The notes under the pieces were generated by a model, which was not told where the DNA came from, did not search any database, and saw only the letters and a list, made by a program, of their open reading frames with translations. Below, piece after piece: positions 39,131 to 47,189 of a stretch of 64,000 bases of DNA. The stretch spans positions 1 through 64,000 of the IMG/VR virus record IMGVR_UViG_3300008113_000053; one strand, 5' to 3'. The first letter of the stretch is position 1, and each line of letters begins with the position of its first letter. Origin of the DNA: a virus. The translations under genes were made by a program, and so were the position numbers.

Positions 39131-39545
39131 CTATGTACTCTGTTATCCTTATTAATAAAACATCGTTGATTACGTCCTGTAATTGTTGATTCTTTACAGG
39201 TGGCTCTACTCGCCATGCTTTCATACCTCCAGTTTTAGCAACGACTAACTGTATAGTTGGATGCATCTTGCTTAATGGAGTACCAAGGCGTATTGCGTCT
39301 GAAATCTCATTTGTAACTGACTGTGGCGGATAATCGCCATACTTTTCAATTGCAATAGAAAGTAATACTTCAGATGGCGTAGGACGAAACTTAGCGCGTG
39401 TAAGAATGCGCCGTAATCCATAAACAATATCGGCATCATTACACCCAGTTATCGCTACGCGATACACAGTCTGGCTTGTATCGCTCCATTGAATTGAACT
39501 AGGTAGTTGCGAAAGAACTGCCAATAACTTATCTGTTGCTGTCAT
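39111..39545 (-). CDS. Hypothetical protein, possible helicase loader
   Basis: The protein has 144 aa and starts in an ATGA overlap with the initiator-like gene. It is mostly helical, with a Y-G-L-R-R-I-L-T-R-A-K-F-R-P-T-P-S-E segment around residues 40-58 and a charged C-terminus. A small protein between an HTH initiator candidate and DnaB is where phages such as SPP1 and lambda encode helicase loaders, so that role is suggested. No loader motif is recognised, so this is positional inference only. Confidence 0.6.
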   Translation of the reverse strand: MTATDKLLAVLSQLPSSIQWSDTSQTVYRVAITGCNDADIVYGLRRILTRAKFRPTPSEVLLSIAIEKYGDYPPQSVTNEISDAIRLGTPLSKMHPTIQLVVAKTGGMKAWRVEPPVKNQQLQDVINDVLLIRITEYIDEQRAE

Positions 39546-40246
39546 TTAAACCACTCCTCTACTGTTGTATTTACATTGCTTATAGTTTGTTTTGGCTTAG
39601 CATGTGTGTCCCAGTGCTTCCATAATGAGCGGACCGTAATCATATCTTGGTTTTGATACCACTTACCAAGTAACACTTTGACTCTTTCTCGTACGTCATC
39701 TGGTGTTACACCCGCTTTGTGCATCTGCCATATTGTCAAGCGTACGTCTTTCCATTCTTTTTCAGTAATTGGATACTCAGGTGTAAATCCCCATCGCACT
39801 TGCTTAAACGCCTTGTAAAGTTCATATGCTGGATCGTCTTCCTTATCCAGCTCTTTCTTTGCTGATGCAGTTGATTTAACTGTGACTGTAGCGTCGTGCT
39901 CTATTGAATCCGGAAACAATTTGTACCCATTACTAGTAGTTCTCCCGTTAGGAGAAGTTCTAGAATTAACAGCAAGTAATCTCTTGTCGTTAATTCTCAT
40001 ATTGGTTAAGTAGTGTAGAGATGACCTAACCGTGCTCTCGGATAATCCAGTGCATTCACATAATCTCTTGATACTAGGCCAGCAATACCCATCGTTATCA
40101 ACGTGCATGACTATTGCCATAAAAACAACAAAACCTGACGGTGTAAAGTTAACGATGTAATCAATAAGTGCTCTGTCTACTTGGACGTATCCACTTGATT
40201 TCTCGCCGGATAAGCCGAATGACTTTCCATTGAAAACAGTAATCAT
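39542..40246 (-). CDS. HTH replication initiator-like protein
   Basis: The protein has 234 aa with GGAG before the ATG. Residues 30-90 contain a winged helix-turn-helix like those of phage replication protein O and DnaD types: G-F-V-V-F-M-A-I-V-M-H-V-D-N-D-G, C-W-P-S-I-K-R-L-C-E-C-T-G-L-S-E-S-T-V-R. The C-terminal part is helical (W-K-D-V-R-L-T-I-W). It would bind the phage origin and recruit the loader and DnaB encoded next. A strong terminator hairpin ends only 12 nt upstream of its start, so its expression requires read-through. Confidence 0.75.
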   Translation of the reverse strand: MITVFNGKSFGLSGEKSSGYVQVDRALIDYIVNFTPSGFVVFMAIVMHVDNDGYCWPSIKRLCECTGLSESTVRSSLHYLTNMRINDKRLLAVNSRTSPNGRTTSNGYKLFPDSIEHDATVTVKSTASAKKELDKEDDPAYELYKAFKQVRWGFTPEYPITEKEWKDVRLTIWQMHKAGVTPDDVRERVKVLLGKWYQNQDMITVRSLWKHWDTHAKPKQTISNVNTTVEEWFK

Positions 40247-40258
40247 TTTGTGCTCCTC

Positions 40259-40286
40259 AAAAAAAAGGTCCCGCTTTCACGGGACC
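40259..40286 (-). terminator. Intrinsic terminator directly before the replication genes
   Basis: In leftward RNA, stem GGUCCCG (40286-40280) pairs with CGGGACC (40273-40267) around a 6-nt loop and is followed by eight U (40266-40259). The hairpin starts 6 nt after the stop codon of the upstream gene, and the U tract runs into the GAGGAG ribosome binding site of the next gene. It looks like an attenuating terminator within the operon. Confidence 0.85.
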
Positions 40287-40292
40287 CTATTA

Positions 40293-40856
40293 TTACTCAA
40301 AACTATGTTTACATTCAGCGCATCTTTGAAAAATCACTGTTGGATTTTCAACAGGGCTTTGCAATCTCTCTATTGCTTCTTCTACTGACATGCCAGATGG
40401 AACTGTTACCATGGGTAGCTTTTCAGGTATTGGTTCTGTGTCACCTTTAATCATTCTTGTAATTTCAGAAACGGTTAACTTCTTAGCTAACGCTTCATTC
40501 AAAACACGTCGCTGCTGATCTAAAGGTAATGACGCAACAGCTCTATGGTGAGTCCAGCTTAATCCTTCCACTCTGTTTTCAATAGGTATTGCATTTGCAA
40601 CCCAAGAGTAATTTGCTAAGCTTTGATATGCAGCATTTGTTGAATCTAGAGCTTGAGAATATTTCTCTCCATGATGTTTCTCACCATAGTTAAGTACATC
40701 ACCAAGCCCAAATTGAAACGATGTGTATAGACGTTGCATCGTACACATTAATCTTGACCACTCATTGTAATCAAGATCGCCAGTAAACGTAATGCCAGTA
40801 GTGCTTACAACAATATTGTCTGGAAGGCTACTAAACCTTACAATCTCATCACTCAT
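40293..40856 (-). CDS. LmbU-like / ParB-related DNA-binding regulator
   Basis: The protein has 187 aa. About residues 28-140 match the pattern of LmbU-type regulators: T-F-T-G-D-L-D-Y-N-E-W-S-R, Q-F-G-L-G-D-V-L-N-Y-G-E, A-L-D-S-T-N-A-A-Y-Q-S-L-A-N-Y-S-W-V-A, then L-S-W-T-H-H-R-A-V-A-S-L-P and a helical K-L-T-V-S-E-I-T-R-M-I segment. LmbU proteins are transcription regulators best known in actinomycetes. A pair of Cys (C-A-E-C-K-H) sits at the C-terminus. It may control phage early genes. A strong terminator follows it. Confidence 0.65.
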   Translation of the reverse strand: MSDEIVRFSSLPDNIVVSTTGITFTGDLDYNEWSRLMCTMQRLYTSFQFGLGDVLNYGEKHHGEKYSQALDSTNAAYQSLANYSWVANAIPIENRVEGLSWTHHRAVASLPLDQQRRVLNEALAKKLTVSEITRMIKGDTEPIPEKLPMVTVPSGMSVEEAIERLQSPVENPTVIFQRCAECKHSFE

Positions 40857-41415
40857 CAGTAGCCTCGCTTGCCGTCAATGTTTTGACTGTAAAGTTTTCA
40901 GTAGCTTCTGTCATACTAAATAAGTCTGGATACTGCTCGACAAGCGTAAGTTGTATCTCTTTTGGGATTTTACTTTTGTATATCTTTGCTTCTACTTTAA
41001 CTGCATCAAGATTCAGTGGAATAACCATTGCTGCTTTCTCTTCATCAATAATCGACAAAGTAGGAGTAGATATGCGGAAAGATACTTGACCCCACGGGCA
41101 CTTCCATGTCTTGGCTTTACCAGTAAGTTGTTTCTTTGCAAAGTCTGCAATTTGTGCGCCATAACGTGCTTGCAACCATAGAACTTTACGCTCTTTTTCT
41201 TTGACCATTGCCTTGCATCGCTCTGTAACAGATTGCACATACAGTTGTTGAGCCTTAAGTTCTGTCTCATACTGCAGTAGTTTCTGCATGGCAAGAAGAA
41301 TATCTGCTTCTGATGCCAACTCTTCACCAAGCCAGCCATCAACTGGACCGGCATATTCGCCGGTCTCAATCTCGTAATAGCTGTCACCAATAATGTCAAA
41401 CTTAGATTTGTCCAT
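40849..41415 (-). CDS. Gam-like host-nuclease inhibitor protein
   Basis: The protein has 188 aa from the ATG at 41415, chosen because GAGGG lies about 7 nt upstream. An ATG at 41427 is possible. The helical N-terminal half is followed by K-T-W-K-C-P-W-G-Q-V-S-F-R-I-S-T-P-T-L, then V-K-V-E-A-K-I-Y-K-S-K-I-P-K-E, the order found in Mu Gam-type proteins. Those bind double-stranded DNA ends and block exonuclease. It lies next to the Rad52/DdrA-like gene, consistent with a recombination and end-protection module. Confidence 0.65.
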   Translation of the reverse strand: MDKSKFDIIGDSYYEIETGEYAGPVDGWLGEELASEADILLAMQKLLQYETELKAQQLYVQSVTERCKAMVKEKERKVLWLQARYGAQIADFAKKQLTGKAKTWKCPWGQVSFRISTPTLSIIDEEKAAMVIPLNLDAVKVEAKIYKSKIPKEIQLTLVEQYPDLFSMTEATENFTVKTLTASEATDE

Positions 41416-42010
41416 TGAGTCCCTCATCTTCTATTGTTAAAAATACTGATTCTGCTTCTTCCGGTGTGTTGAATCCCATCAATACTTCTATAACTAATCG
41501 CAGGTTTTGATCTGTAGTATCGTTGTGTCCTGCTAGTTTAAAGAACACACGTTTCATGTCACTTGGTGTGATACCTGCTCCCCATATTCGTTTACACTCA
41601 AACGCAAACTGCTTTCCCGGTGTAAGTGTAGGAGCCTTACTCGGTTGTGGTGTATCTACAATACGCATGTCACCAGCTGGAGTAATAGGTTCTTCTAGTT
41701 CCTGAGCGAACAACGTACCAAACCCACACAACGCAAGCGCACGACCAATAGCACCTGTCTCTGCTTTCTCACGATAATCAGCAAAGTGTTTTTCGTGTTC
41801 TGTTTTGTGTGCCTTGGCAATTAATCGCCCATTAACGTCAAGGATTTCTGATGCAAACGTACAGTAGTCAGCACCCGAAAGATCGGGTACTGCATACGTG
41901 TTGATTGTCCAGTCAGGACATTCGTCTCTGAACCAAGCAATGCGAGCTGCTACTGGTAAATACTGTTTACCTTTAAGGTTAATAAAGTGATCTTTAGGAT
42001 TGAACGACAT
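41402..42010 (-). CDS. Rad52/DdrA-like single-strand annealing protein
   Basis: The protein has 202 aa starting at 42010, where GGAG precedes the ATG. An in-frame ATG at 42049 lies inside the upstream gene and lacks a site. Y-L-P-V-A-A-R-I-A-W-F-R-D-E-C-P-D-W near residues 20-40 and E-K-A-E-T-G-A-I-G-R-A-L-A-L-C-G-F-G near 80-98 are the signature of the DdrA/Rad52-like family in phages. Such proteins coat and anneal single-stranded DNA in recombination. A C-terminal helical region follows a Pro/Thr linker. With the VRR-NUC nuclease and Gam-like protein it forms a recombination module. Confidence 0.75.
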   Translation of the reverse strand: MSFNPKDHFINLKGKQYLPVAARIAWFRDECPDWTINTYAVPDLSGADYCTFASEILDVNGRLIAKAHKTEHEKHFADYREKAETGAIGRALALCGFGTLFAQELEEPITPAGDMRIVDTPQPSKAPTLTPGKQFAFECKRIWGAGITPSDMKRVFFKLAGHNDTTDQNLRLVIEVLMGFNTPEEAESVFLTIEDEGLNGQI

Positions 42011-42716
42011 CAATTTCTCCGTTGTTAATTTTTTCTCTTGTTTCGTCACTGATAACTGTAAGTGCTCTTTTACTCAAGGCATATGGAATACGCAGGTCAT
42101 ACATTAAATTTTGAGAAACAGCATAGTCATACTTTTTAAGAATAAAAGACAATGGTAACCACGTCCACGTGTACCTCCATGGGTTTTCAATGTACTCTTG
42201 ATTTTTCGATAACTGGCCTATTAGTTCTAAGCAGTTATCAGATATTACTAAGCAGTCAACTCCATCAACATTCTGTGTGACACACACTAGGTCGTTGTCA
42301 ACAAAGTCTTTGACACTTACTGCGCACAATACTAATTGCTCTCCGTATGGATATAAAGTATCAGGTCGATCAGCGTACATTTCCATGCACAAGTAATCAG
42401 ACGATGCAGCAATAAATTTGTATACACCATCAAGCTTCCATGCTCTGAAGTGATGAAGTAATTCCCTTACAGACACTTCTTCTGCTGACATTCCGTCAGG
42501 CACATCAGCGTTTAAATGCTGCATCAACAATTCTTTAGTGCTACCTATAATGGCAAACTTCCATATACCTAAGTTGTTTGTCATGTATGTATATGAGTCG
42601 TTGGTTGTTGCCCGTATAGCCCACAGCTTTTTTGTACTAGGGTAATCTAACTGTACGTCAAAGTTTTCAGCGTCAACTGGAAACAATGAACTAAACTTAT
42701 CTATTGTAGTATCCAT
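41994..42716 (-). CDS. Hypothetical protein in recombination cluster
   Basis: The protein has 240 aa and overlaps the next gene by 17 nt and the upstream nuclease gene by 16 nt. It is acidic with mixed alpha/beta character and a Trp/Tyr-rich stretch (W-R-Y-T-W-T-W) near residue 180. No motif is recognised. Its embedding between the VRR-NUC and annealing genes may mean a DNA-processing role, without sequence support. Confidence 0.75.
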   Translation of the reverse strand: MDTTIDKFSSLFPVDAENFDVQLDYPSTKKLWAIRATTNDSYTYMTNNLGIWKFAIIGSTKELLMQHLNADVPDGMSAEEVSVRELLHHFRAWKLDGVYKFIAASSDYLCMEMYADRPDTLYPYGEQLVLCAVSVKDFVDNDLVCVTQNVDGVDCLVISDNCLELIGQLSKNQEYIENPWRYTWTWLPLSFILKKYDYAVSQNLMYDLRIPYALSKRALTVISDETREKINNGEIDVVQS

Positions 42717-43162
42717 TCATTTTCCTTAAATTTTTTAATTCTCTCTCGTGTAGTGTCAGTGCCAATAGATTGTTCTATAGCGTCTATTGCATTGATCACT
42801 TCTATTAATGTTCTGCAGATTATTGTTACGTTTATGTTTGCGTAATGTGCTTGCTCCTTTCTCACTGCACCTGTTTTTGTTTTTAATTCAATTCCGATAC
42901 CTATTGGCATTTGCCATTTAGTATTGTGGACATACAAATCAGGCACTCCAAGTGTGTTCCCTTGCCAGCCAGTTGCATATGAATATGTACCGCAAGCAGG
43001 GCATTTGCTTTTGCCTCGCGCCTTACCTGTTTCAAACACTGTGTATCCTAACAATGTAAGGCACGAGACAACTTGCGATTGCAAAGTCTTTTCGCTTACA
43101 GTCGTGTTCTTATTAGTATTAGTAATAGCAGCAACACTACTGTTACGATAATTTTTACGCAA
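42701..43162 (-). CDS. VRR-NUC-type endonuclease (resolvase-like)
   Basis: The protein has 153 aa with a TTG start at 43162, 7 nt after a GGAG site inside the end of the previous gene. The PD-(D/E)xK-like core is visible: E-K-T-L-Q-S-Q-V near residue 23, G-V-P-D-L-Y-V near residue 72, then G-I-E-L-K-T-K-T-G and R-K-E-Q-A-H. A C-P-A-C-G insert before G-V-P-D-L may bind zinc, with no second Cys pair seen. VRR-NUC proteins cut branched or damaged DNA. The role would be recombination intermediate resolution. Confidence 0.75.
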   Translation of the reverse strand: MRKNYRNSSVAAITNTNKNTTVSEKTLQSQVVSCLTLLGYTVFETGKARGKSKCPACGTYSYATGWQGNTLGVPDLYVHNTKWQMPIGIGIELKTKTGAVRKEQAHYANINVTIICRTLIEVINAIDAIEQSIGTDTTRERIKKFKENEWILQ

Positions 43163-43165
43163 CCA

Positions 43166-43732
43166 CTAGCTCCATCTTTTTCCATATTTAGCCCTTAAGA
43201 AATTCCAAACAGGCTTAATATGTCTTGTTGCAGATGTACCATCAGGAAAAAACGACATGCAATCTATCTCAAGGGCAATTTTAGCTGCCATTGGAGATGG
43301 GGATCGCAGGACGTGATTTAAAACTTGTGGGTACATCATTGTGTTATTTAGAGCAATTGATTCTTGCTCAGTCAATTTAGTGTGTGCTGTAATCACTAAC
43401 CTTTCGTAATTGTCTGGCTTGTAATTGTTTCTTCTGTAGTCAGTAGCTTTAATAACATCGCCATCTGTAATGGTATGTTTTGCCAGTACTCTTTTATGCC
43501 AGCAATTATTTAGCAATGAAATAATATGCTGCCTACTCCATGTTGGCCAAGGTGTAGGTGGAAGTATGGAAAACAATGACAGTACATCTGTCTTTCTTTG
43601 TTCTATAGCATCGCTTAACCACAGGTCATATATTAATAACGCTGTGTATTTGTTACTCACGTAAACACCAATTGAATTGGTGCTTACATGATATGCAACA
43701 GGACAATCGTACCTTTTTCGAGACGATGCCAT
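43166..43732 (-). CDS. Hypothetical protein
   Basis: The protein has 188 aa, is basic, and begins in a TAATG overlap with the gene before. It is mainly helical with several Trp/Tyr residues and a K-Y-G-K-R-W-S C-terminus. No domain is recognised. Its basic charge and place in the recombination cluster are compatible with nucleic acid binding, which is only a guess. Confidence 0.7.
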   Translation of the reverse strand: MASSRKRYDCPVAYHVSTNSIGVYVSNKYTALLIYDLWLSDAIEQRKTDVLSLFSILPPTPWPTWSRQHIISLLNNCWHKRVLAKHTITDGDVIKATDYRRNNYKPDNYERLVITAHTKLTEQESIALNNTMMYPQVLNHVLRSPSPMAAKIALEIDCMSFFPDGTSATRHIKPVWNFLRAKYGKRWS

Positions 43733-44142
43733 TAGAACTTAGGGGTATATTTACCAGCAGCTCTAGCTACGCAGTGACCACATTTCCATGGTGGAGTCCA
43801 AGTCCCTTCAAGAAATGCGTCAACTACATCTACAACTTTTGCTCTTACTTCTTGATCCCAGTCTCTTTCATTTGCATTTTTACCTGTCTTCCAAACAAAT
43901 GTGTCATTCCTCTCATACAAAGTATCTAGCGTTTCTAATTCAAGTGCTATCTTTTCAATATTTGTAGTTGCCATTAAAGCAGAAGGGGAAATCCTAAATG
44001 AACATATTTTTAATTTCCATGCTGGCCAGCTCAATGTAATAATTTGACTTGGCCCTACAGTGACCTCTAATTTATCCCAACCATTTTTAAATTCGCTTGT
44101 TTCAGCCATTAGATTAATGACTGTATTGATATCACCTAACAT
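43732..44142 (-). CDS. Hypothetical protein with C-terminal Cys/His segment
   Basis: The protein has 136 aa from the ATG at 44142, selected because AAGGAG lies 4 nt upstream. The frame is open further (to 44409) but would run through a terminator and into the neighbouring gene. It is acidic and helical, and ends W-K-C-G-H-C-V-A-R-A. It is the first gene after an internal promoter and attenuator-like hairpin, so it is independently regulated. Confidence 0.7.
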   Translation of the reverse strand: MLGDINTVINLMAETSEFKNGWDKLEVTVGPSQIITLSWPAWKLKICSFRISPSALMATTNIEKIALELETLDTLYERNDTFVWKTGKNANERDWDQEVRAKVVDVVDAFLEGTWTPPWKCGHCVARAAGKYTPKF

Positions 44143-44155
44143 AATTCTCCTTTGT

Positions 44156-44199
44156 AAAAAAAATTTGTGGAGCGCAAAATGGATTCTACGCTCCACAAA
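44156..44199 (-). terminator. Intrinsic terminator/attenuator in the leader of gene 43732-44142
   Basis: A perfect 11-bp stem (44199-44189 with 44174-44164, UUUGUGGAGCG with CGCUCCACAAA) and a 14-nt loop are followed by eight U (44163-44156). The upstream promoter places the RNA start about 10 nt before the hairpin. The U tract is followed 5 nt later by the GGAG of the next gene. It can therefore end a roughly 50-nt RNA or attenuate the gene. Confidence 0.85.
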
Positions 44200-44214
44200 G
44201 TAAATACCCATGTA

Positions 44215-44231
44215 ATTATACCGTAAGTAAT
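44215..44231 (-). promoter_or_regulatory. Leftward internal promoter of the ATTACTTACGGTATAAT family
   Basis: Reading leftward, 44231 to 44215 is an exact ATTACTTACGGTATAAT, with TATAAT at 44220-44215. It overlaps the stop codon of the 44231 gene. The same 17-mer lies before SSB at 58912-58928. Confidence 0.75.
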
Positions 44232-44731
44232 TAATCACACATGCATTCTTCTTCCCATCCATTACACGCTTCGCATGGTGTGTAACCCATTGCTTCTTTG
44301 TCATCGTCCGTAAGGTCTGTGTCTTGACGGTATACATCATCAAAGTAACCGTCTTGCCTAGACATAGTGCCAGCAAAGCACATGCCCGGTTCTGAGTAGT
44401 GCATGACAAAGTTTAGCTTTGGGTACTTGGCACTCATAGTTATGAACCATGCACCGGGTGGTCCCCATGCAGTGTCAAAGTTATAACGTGCTTCGTTATC
44501 TTCGCAGATTAACTCATCGCAGTAGCAAGCATTCCATTTGGTGCCCCAGTTCTGCATAGACCATGTGTACCAATTGTTGCCGTCTTCCTCATCTGGCATT
44601 GGCACTGACCCATTGAAGTCAACGCAGTTGCGGTCGTGTTTATCCTTACTTGTGTTTTCTGCTACCCATTTCTTTACGTCTTCTGGATTGTCACCAGATA
44701 CTGTTAATGTGTTATCGCACCAATTAGGCAT
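44231..44731 (-). CDS. Api92-like ferredoxin-fold domain protein
   Basis: The protein has 166 aa and begins M-P-N-W-C-D-N-T-L-T-V-S-G, the hallmark of the Api92-like (YubB, DUF1281-related) family in phages and plasmids, followed by W-G-T-K-W-N-A and F-D-T-A-W-G-P-P. It is strongly acidic. The C-terminus adds a Cys-rich tail (C-E-A-C ... C-M-C). Function of the family is not established; association with mobile elements is usual. The tail could bind a metal. Confidence 0.8.
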   Translation of the reverse strand: MPNWCDNTLTVSGDNPEDVKKWVAENTSKDKHDRNCVDFNGSVPMPDEEDGNNWYTWSMQNWGTKWNACYCDELICEDNEARYNFDTAWGPPGAWFITMSAKYPKLNFVMHYSEPGMCFAGTMSRQDGYFDDVYRQDTDLTDDDKEAMGYTPCEACNGWEEECMCD

Positions 44732-44742
44732 TATGTTACTCC

Positions 44743-45072
44743 TTATCCGTAAACTAATTCACCAAAACATAACTCCTGCACAATGCAGTCAATGATGTCG
44801 TAATCAACATTTTGTGGCTCTAGAAACGTACGATCACCAATTGACCAGCATTTACGCAGGTGTTCCAACAGATTTAGGTCTGATATGAGATGTGGTTCGC
44901 ACTCATCATCAATAATCTCTAGCACCCATCTTGTGTCTGTGTGCTCAACTACTCGTACATTCTTGACCCAGTCGCTGTACTGAATCATGTCCATCATCAT
45001 CTCAAACCACCATTCTGTATTGATGGATTGAACAGTGAGCGTCATGTGCTCGAATGTGTAATTATCTATCAT
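44743..45072 (-). CDS. Hypothetical acidic small protein
   Basis: The protein has 109 aa and overlaps the upstream gene by 11 nt. It is acidic and Trp-containing (E-W-W-F-E-M-M-M-D). A GGAG lies about 10 nt before its start. No family is recognised. It is part of a run of small acidic proteins. Confidence 0.65.
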   Translation of the reverse strand: MIDNYTFEHMTLTVQSINTEWWFEMMMDMIQYSDWVKNVRVVEHTDTRWVLEIIDDECEPHLISDLNLLEHLRKCWSIGDRTFLEPQNVDYDIIDCIVQELCFGELVYG

Positions 45073-45355
45073 CTCTATTAATCTCCTTTATTGCTTCTGT
45101 AAGTCGATCCCAGTTTGTACCAATATGAGCATCAAATGTGTCGTGTAACACTTCGACTACACCCACCCATTTATCCCAGTTGTCTGCTGCAGCCTGTGCA
45201 AGCTCGTCTCCAGTCGGGTATCCATCATGATTAAGTTGCAATGCAAAATCGTATGGCCCCCATACTTCAATATAAAACTGCGGGTATTTCTCCCGCAGCC
45301 ATCGCAACTCGTTCTCAAAATTCTCTTGATCTTGATCAATCTCTTTTACTGTCAT
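45062..45355 (-). CDS. Hypothetical acidic small protein
   Basis: The protein has 97 aa from the ATG at 45355, which forms an ATGA overlap with the upstream stop. A longer in-frame start at 45391 would overlap that gene by 40 nt and lacks a site. It is acidic and helical, with W-G-P-Y-D-F-A-L near residue 33. Function is unknown. Confidence 0.65.
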   Translation of the reverse strand: MTVKEIDQDQENFENELRWLREKYPQFYIEVWGPYDFALQLNHDGYPTGDELAQAAADNWDKWVGVVEVLHDTFDAHIGTNWDRLTEAIKEINRDDR

Positions 45356-45765
45356 GGCACTGGCCACCCTTCTGGTTCTTCTAACTTGCAAACATAACCT
45401 AAGTCATGCGCACTAAATATGTCATTCCACTCGCTGTATGTAGAGTCACAGATGTATTCCCACATAGCTTCGTTAAATTCTTCTATGGTGCGTTCGTGGT
45501 ACACGGACTGCACTAAGGCAATGAAATTTGTGATTTCATCATCAGTAACTTTTACGTCTCCTTGCGCCTCTTCTTCGCTAATGAAACGACGTATTGCTGC
45601 ATCTGTGTAACGCACGTCAATAGATTTGAAAATGCGTTTACCAAGCGCAGCCATAAAGTATGCACCACAAGCTGGTGAAAGGCACTCACCATCTTTGGTG
45701 TAGTGCCCTTGTCCGTCCCAGTGGTCAGATGACCATTCGTCGTAGTCTGCTATTGAATAAAACAT
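45352..45765 (-). CDS. Hypothetical acidic protein
   Basis: The protein has 137 aa with an AAGG ribosome binding site. The N-terminus is rich in Trp, Tyr and Asp (Y-D-E-W-S-S-D-H-W), and two Cys (C-L-S-P-A-C-G) are near residue 28. It is probably helical and strongly acidic. No known domain is recognised. Small acidic early proteins of this type often inhibit host factors, but there is no direct evidence here. Confidence 0.65.
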   Translation of the reverse strand: MFYSIADYDEWSSDHWDGQGHYTKDGECLSPACGAYFMAALGKRIFKSIDVRYTDAAIRRFISEEEAQGDVKVTDDEITNFIALVQSVYHERTIEEFNEAMWEYICDSTYSEWNDIFSAHDLGYVCKLEEPEGWPVP

Positions 45766-45786
45766 GTTTATTTACCTTGTGTTTAA

Positions 45787-46680
45787 TTAAACCCACAGCG
45801 CAGCTGAGCCGTGGGCACGGATGACAATATCGCTATCGCCATCACAACGTAAAGATGCAGGGCAAGTGTCGCACGTAGTATGCATTTTCAGCATATTGCG
45901 CATTGCTCGCATCTCGTTAATGAATGGATCACTTGGGCACTGCTTGCAACCACGAGCATAAGCAGTGTGACGTTTGTCAACGTAGCCGTCATGTGGACGG
46001 ACTAGGAATGTACCCCAGCCAGCTTCTTTGGCTTCCCATCGATCGATGTATGAGTCACATGATGCTTGAAGTACACCACGAAATGGCTTTGCTATCGGCA
46101 TACGCCACTGGTGTGTGTAACCTGTGTGACCAAGTGAATAGCGTAGCATGTCACTCCAGATAGGGAATGGTACGGCTACTGGGTCACCGTATGTACCCAT
46201 GCGTAGCTTCTTGCCAGCGACTAACTGAATGGTAGCTGCAACAGTGCTAGAGATAACAGGTATATTGCCTCGCTGGAATGATTCCCATACGGCTGATGTG
46301 CCTTTGCCGATATTGACATAACACGTACGCACATCTTTGACTTTAGCAGTGCGCGTGTGACGTTTGCGTCGCTTGCGGTGGGTACAGTTGCCACAGATGC
46401 AACCGTCAAGTCGTTGATCAATGGCAACTTGTGGATGCACGTCACGCATAATGATGTAGGTCTGAATCATGTCACCAGTTTTGATGTTCCATTCCTCGTT
46501 GTTAGTCTGGCAGTTAGACATGACGCATATGATGCGAGATCGACGATCTAGTTGACTAACTCCATCGTATATGCAATAAGAGTTGTACTTTGGCTTCATG
46601 TGTTTGCCATTGTGTACGTTAGTAAAAAGGGCTGGATTTGCATCCAGCCCGAACTTAGCGAGGTATTGTTGTGCGGTCAT
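45787..46680 (-). CDS. Cys-rich hypothetical protein (gp88-like)
   Basis: The protein has 297 aa, basic, with TAATG start coupling. Cys groups occur at C-I-C-G-N-C-T-H (about 93-100), R-G-C-K-Q-C-P (about 248) and C-D-T-C-P-A-S-L-R-C (about 274-283). A G-T-Y-G-D-P-V-A-V-P segment lies mid-protein. This order resembles gp88-like phage proteins of unknown function. The Cys sets could bind zinc or an iron-sulphur cluster. No radical-SAM motif was seen. Confidence 0.65.
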   Translation of the reverse strand: MTAQQYLAKFGLDANPALFTNVHNGKHMKPKYNSYCIYDGVSQLDRRSRIICVMSNCQTNNEEWNIKTGDMIQTYIIMRDVHPQVAIDQRLDGCICGNCTHRKRRKRHTRTAKVKDVRTCYVNIGKGTSAVWESFQRGNIPVISSTVAATIQLVAGKKLRMGTYGDPVAVPFPIWSDMLRYSLGHTGYTHQWRMPIAKPFRGVLQASCDSYIDRWEAKEAGWGTFLVRPHDGYVDKRHTAYARGCKQCPSDPFINEMRAMRNMLKMHTTCDTCPASLRCDGDSDIVIRAHGSAALWV

Positions 46681-47189
46681 TAGTTTCTTTCTTTATCTTT
46701 GTTTTCTGCTACGTGATCTAAGTAGTTTGTTATTGCGCCTTCTTCTGTCCAATTAGCGTCAGTTGTGTTGTTATTTTCTGTTACTGTTTTAAGTATGTCT
46801 CTCCAATCAACGTCACGGAGTTCACCAAGAATGACATCTGTAAGATATGTGTTAGCAATGCCATCAATCAGCTCACTGTACATTTCCTCAAAGTACTCTT
46901 TGATGTGTTCAAGTGCGTGATTTTGACGCTCATGTTCAGAGTGTTCATGCCACCAGTTGTATATGTCCTCACTGTGATGTAAGTAAAATAACCATGTTGC
47001 GTAATTTGTCCAGCCGTTGTATGTACTCATTTGTTTTGTTTTTCTGTCTCGTCGTTGATTACTTTTAATTCTGTATATGTGTTGTTGAGACACTTTGTAT
47101 TTAGTAGCAAGTGCAATTACACTTACGCCATTGTTTGCTTGATGTCGTATTGACGCTGTTTGTTCAGGTGTCAGTTTTTTTAGTGGCAT
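46680..47189 (-). CDS. Fusion of HTH domain and W-T-N-Y-A-T-W (DUF7249-like) domain
   Basis: The protein has 169 aa. Residues 1-50 are a resolvase-type helix-turn-helix (L-T-P-E-Q-T-A-S-I-R ... S-V-I-A-L-A-T-K-Y-K-V-S-Q-Q-H-I-Y-R-I) with a basic tail. From Met54 the sequence M-S-T-Y-N-G-W-T-N-Y-A-T-W is the usual beginning of a separate family of small acidic phage proteins. The frame is continuous, so the two are fused here unless an internal start at Met54 is used. The start overlaps the upstream stop (TAATG). Confidence 0.7.
   Translation of the reverse strand: MPLKKLTPEQTASIRHQANNGVSVIALATKYKVSQQHIYRIKSNQRRDRKTKQMSTYNGWTNYATWLFYLHHSEDIYNWWHEHSEHERQNHALEHIKEYFEEMYSELIDGIANTYLTDVILGELRDVDWRDILKTVTENNNTTDANWTEEGAITNYLDHVAENKDKERN

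Noticed and set aside
44143-44409. Longer start (44409) for the 43732 gene
   Set aside because: The extension would run through the promoter and terminator and overlap the Api92-like gene by 180 nt, while the ATG at 44142 has a strong ribosome binding site.
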